A stretch of DNA of 15,992 nt, from contig CAMCBY010000032.1 of the NCBI GenBank assembly GCA_945873015.1, positions 1 to 15,992 on the forward strand, given 5' to 3'. This DNA comes from Klebsiella pneumoniae. GTDB taxonomy: Bacteria; Pseudomonadota; Gammaproteobacteria; Ga0077536. A model generated the notes under the pieces. The model was not told the origin of the DNA. It saw only the letters and a list, made by a program, of their open reading frames with translations, and searched no databases. How positions within the stretch are numbered: position 1 is the stretch's first letter; every line of letters starts with the position of its first letter. A program made the position numbers and the translations under genes. Positions 14,122 through 15,992 of the stretch are shown in pieces.

Positions 14122-14134
14122 AACCGGTTATAAT
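14122..14134 (+). promoter_or_regulatory. -10 box of the acyl-AMP ligase gene, overlapped by a palindrome
   Basis: A perfect TATAAT (14129-14134) would start transcription near 14141, about 70 bases before the start codon. No good -35 lies 16-18 bases upstream (TCTCAC at the 17-base spacing). The perfect palindrome AACCGGTT (14122-14129) abuts and overlaps the first base of the -10, a typical place for a repressor. Upstream sequence from 14080 is AT-rich. An activator-dependent or repressed promoter is likely. Confidence 0.55.
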
Positions 14135-14211
14135 CTCTTCCGCTGCGTCAGGGGGGACAACCCAGTCTCGCTCGGGTTTGTCGATTCAGTCCGTACAATT
14201 CAACTCGAATC

Positions 14212-15969
14212 ATGATGAAAGCCACGATAATCAACAACATATTACCGCTGCGCAACGCCGACTTCGCGACCCTGGTCGATGCGCTCGAATATGCCGCCCA
14301 AGGCGAGGCTGGATACAACTTCTACGATGGACGGGGTGAACTGTTCGCCGTTCTGAGCTACGCGGAGTTGCGCATCGAAGCAAAAGCCCTGGCGCGCCGT
14401 CTGCGTGGACTGGGCTGCAAGCGCGGCGCACGAGTCGCCATCGTGGCGGAGACCGAACCGATGTTTCATCGGTTTTTCTTTGCCTGCCAATATGCTGGTT
14501 ATATCCCCGTGGGTCTGCCCGCCGGTTTCCAGCTCGGCGCGCGCAAGGCCTACGTCGAACAGCTTGAACGTATGCTCGATAGCTGCGGTGCGGAAATCGC
14601 CGTTGCCCCCGAATCCCACGTCGGTTTCCTGCGCCAGGCCGTTGAACGCCTGAACCTGGTCAAGGCCGGCACTCCCGATGAATTCGATCTCCTGCCGGAA
14701 CTGGACTGCGAACTTGAGCCGCTGCGCGCCGATGAGACCGCCTATCTGCAGTACACCTCCGGCAGCACGCGTTTCCCGCGCGGCGTAGAAATCTCCCAGC
14801 ATTGTGTGATGACCAACCTGCGCGACATCGCCGTGCATGGTTTGAAAATCACCCGCCAGGACCGCATGGTCGCGTGGCTGCCGCTTTATCACGATATGGG
14901 TCTGGTCGGTTTCGTGTTGCTGCCGCTGGGCAGCCAGCTCTCAGCCGATTATTTGAGCCCGCGAACCTTTGCCATGCGCCCGCGCCTGTGGCTCAAAGTC
15001 ATTTCGCAGAACCGTGGCACCATCTCTTCCAGCCCGCCGTTTGGTTACGCGTTGTGCGCCAAGCGTCTGCGCCTGACGGATCAGGATCGTTACGACCTGA
15101 GTTCGTGGCGGGTGGCCTGCGTCGGCGCCGAGCGTATCCATCCGGAACCGCTGCGTCAGTTCGCACATGTGTTGAAACCGGCCAAATTCGACCCGCGCGC
15201 TTTTGTCGCCTGTTATGGAATGGCTGAATGTGCGCTCGCGATCAGTTTCGCGGAGTTGGACGTCGGCATCAGTTCGATCAAGGTCGATAAGGAAATCATG
15301 GCGACTGAGGGTCGTGTCGAGATCCCCTCGGCGGCCAAGGCCGACAAGCCGGAAGAGACTCTGACCTTTGTCGATTGCGGCGAGATTTTGCCCAGCTTCG
15401 AAATGGCTATCCGTGACGACGCCGGCAATGACCTGCCGGATTACCAATGCGGCCGTATCTGCCTGCGTGGCCCGAGCGTCATGCAGGGTTATTTCCAGAA
15501 CCCGACGGCGACCGCCGAGGTGCTGTCTGCGGACGGCTGGCTCGATACCGGCGATATTGGCTATCGGGTCGGATCCCACGTGGTGGTCACCGCACGTCGT
15601 AAAGACGTCATTATCGTCAATGGCCGCAACATCTGGCCGCACGATCTGGAGTACGTGGCGGAAAGCCTGCCGGGCGTGCGTTTCGGTAACGTTTCGGCGT
15701 TTTCATTTGCCGACGACGCCGGCACCGACCAGGTTGTGATCGTGGTCGAATCGCGCGAGACCAATCCGGCCAAGATGCGCAACCTTATCGACGAATTGCG
15801 CTCGCTCATCAACACTCACTTCGGCATCACCTGCCATATCGACCTCGTGCCACCGCGCACGCTGCCGCGGACGTCGTCCGGCAAACTGTCGCGTTCCAAG
15901 GCCAAACAAGATTTCCTGGCCCGCTCGCAGAACGTGATAGGCAGCGCTGTCGTGGGTGCGCATGGATGA
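14212..15969 (+). CDS. fatty acyl-AMP ligase (FAAL), AMP-binding superfamily
   Basis: ANL-family adenylating enzyme, predicted to activate a fatty acid as acyl-AMP and pass it to an acyl carrier protein rather than to CoA. The 585 residues show the A3 phosphate loop YTSGSTRFPRG (181-191), WLPLYHDMGLVG (222-233), A5 YGMAE (335-339), A7 GWLDTGDIG (442-450), A8 RRKDVIIVNGRN (462-473) and the C-terminal A10 lysine K558 in TSSGKLSR. Between A5 and A7 an insertion-like stretch (about 355-390, before TLTFVDCGE) is of the kind that marks FAALs from acyl-CoA ligases. ATG 14212 is followed at once by a second ATG at 14215; no Shine-Dalgarno precedes either. The stop overlaps a likely next start. FAALs usually serve lipid, lipopeptide or polyketide pathways; this substrate is unknown. 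Confidence 0.88.
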   Translation: MMKATIINNILPLRNADFATLVDALEYAAQGEAGYNFYDGRGELFAVLSYAELRIEAKALARRLRGLGCKRGARVAIVAETEPMFHRFFFACQYAGYIPVGLPAGFQLGARKAYVEQLERMLDSCGAEIAVAPESHVGFLRQAVERLNLVKAGTPDEFDLLPELDCELEPLRADETAYLQYTSGSTRFPRGVEISQHCVMTNLRDIAVHGLKITRQDRMVAWLPLYHDMGLVGFVLLPLGSQLSADYLSPRTFAMRPRLWLKVISQNRGTISSSPPFGYALCAKRLRLTDQDRYDLSSWRVACVGAERIHPEPLRQFAHVLKPAKFDPRAFVACYGMAECALAISFAELDVGISSIKVDKEIMATEGRVEIPSAAKADKPEETLTFVDCGEILPSFEMAIRDDAGNDLPDYQCGRICLRGPSVMQGYFQNPTATAEVLSADGWLDTGDIGYRVGSHVVVTARRKDVIIVNGRNIWPHDLEYVAESLPGVRFGNVSAFSFADDAGTDQVVIVVESRETNPAKMRNLIDELRSLINTHFGITCHIDLVPPRTLPRTSSGKLSRSKAKQDFLARSQNVIGSAVVGAHG

Positions 15970-15992
15970 AGAAAGCCGGCTGAACCCAGCGA
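15962..15992 (+). CDS. 5' end of a downstream gene, cut by the window edge
   Basis: An ATG at 15962, eight bases overlapping the end of the acyl-AMP ligase gene (ATGGATGA), opens a frame that stays open to the window edge and encodes MDEESRLNPA. Such overlaps usually mean translational coupling inside an operon. The visible piece is too short to name; a carrier protein or another lipid-assembly enzyme would fit the context. The alternative ATG at 15966 stops after five codons. Confidence 0.45.
   Translation, partial: MDEESRLNPA

Larger units (their letters stand above)
13811..14211. other. 401-bp structured intergenic region between imuB and the acyl-AMP ligase gene
   Basis: No coding sequence is credible here. 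The left half holds the post-imuB hairpin and a second stem-loop CAAGGACC/GGTCCTTG (13915-13940, 10-base loop). The middle has two mutually exclusive stems that share CCCC at 13997-14000: GGGGC (13984-13988) with GCCCC (13996-14000), or CCCC with GGGG (14006-14009). A long hairpin follows at 14028-14073. The right part turns AT-rich from about 14080 and holds the promoter and a leader hairpin GACAA-CCC/GGGTTTGTC with one bulged base (14156-14182). It does not match riboswitch motifs I know, including GEMM. Confidence 0.6.

Noticed and set aside
13960..14211. c-di-GMP riboswitch upstream of the acyl-AMP ligase gene
   Set aside because: The region was compared with the GEMM-type consensus as recalled; the conserved aptamer core and tetraloop-receptor features are not present.
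13871..14215. Plus-strand frame of 114 codons ending on the acyl-AMP ligase start
   Set aside because: It crosses three hairpins and the TATAAT box, starts within the terminator stem, has no Shine-Dalgarno and no protein-like composition.

Overview
The window reads as a G+C-rich chromosomal segment of a gammaproteobacterium. The evidence is a LexA that closely follows the Escherichia coli protein, SOS boxes of the CTG-N10-CAG type, a proteobacterial glutaminyl-tRNA synthetase, DgkA beside lexA, and an imuA-imuB mutasome pair. No insertion sequence, integrase, CRISPR array or phage gene is visible. The exact genus cannot be read from the sequence.

Layout. (1) At 25-100, on the minus strand, is a tRNA-Arg(CCT) gene whose 5' two thirds are textbook but whose T-arm and 3' end do not fold. 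(2) At 342-2711 is a GAF-GAF-PAS-class III adenylate cyclase of the CyaB type, convergent with (3) glnS on the minus strand (2757-4442). (4) After a 390-bp intergenic stretch comes a two-gene operon. Its first gene encodes a 1398-residue PilZ-DUF1631-GGDEF-EAL protein whose GGDEF and EAL active sites are both destroyed and which carries seven copies of a 14-residue Gly/Gln/Pro repeat. Its second gene, 14 bp downstream, encodes a Hanks-type Ser/Thr kinase fused to a cyclic-nucleotide-binding domain. (5) dgkA is on the minus strand (10364-10738). (6) lexA-imuA-imuB (10963-13810) form an SOS operon behind two abutting LexA boxes, closed by a perfect 16-bp hairpin; no dnaE2/imuC follows. (7) A 401-bp intergenic stretch rich in hairpins and ending in a perfect TATAAT box precedes (8) a fatty acyl-AMP ligase gene (14212-15969). 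The start of a translationally coupled next gene is visible at the window edge.

How the genes may work together. Three proteins here make or sense nucleotide second messengers. The cyclase should produce cAMP. The kinase carries an apparently intact cNMP pocket on the same chain as an apparently active catalytic domain. Its operon partner has a PilZ domain with a near-canonical c-di-GMP motif plus dead GGDEF and EAL modules, which usually act as receptors or scaffolds. The most attractive reading is a local signalling unit in which cyclic nucleotide gates a soluble kinase and c-di-GMP controls its partner scaffold; this is inference from domain content and gene order. The SOS operon and the acyl-AMP ligase operon look like separate functional units.
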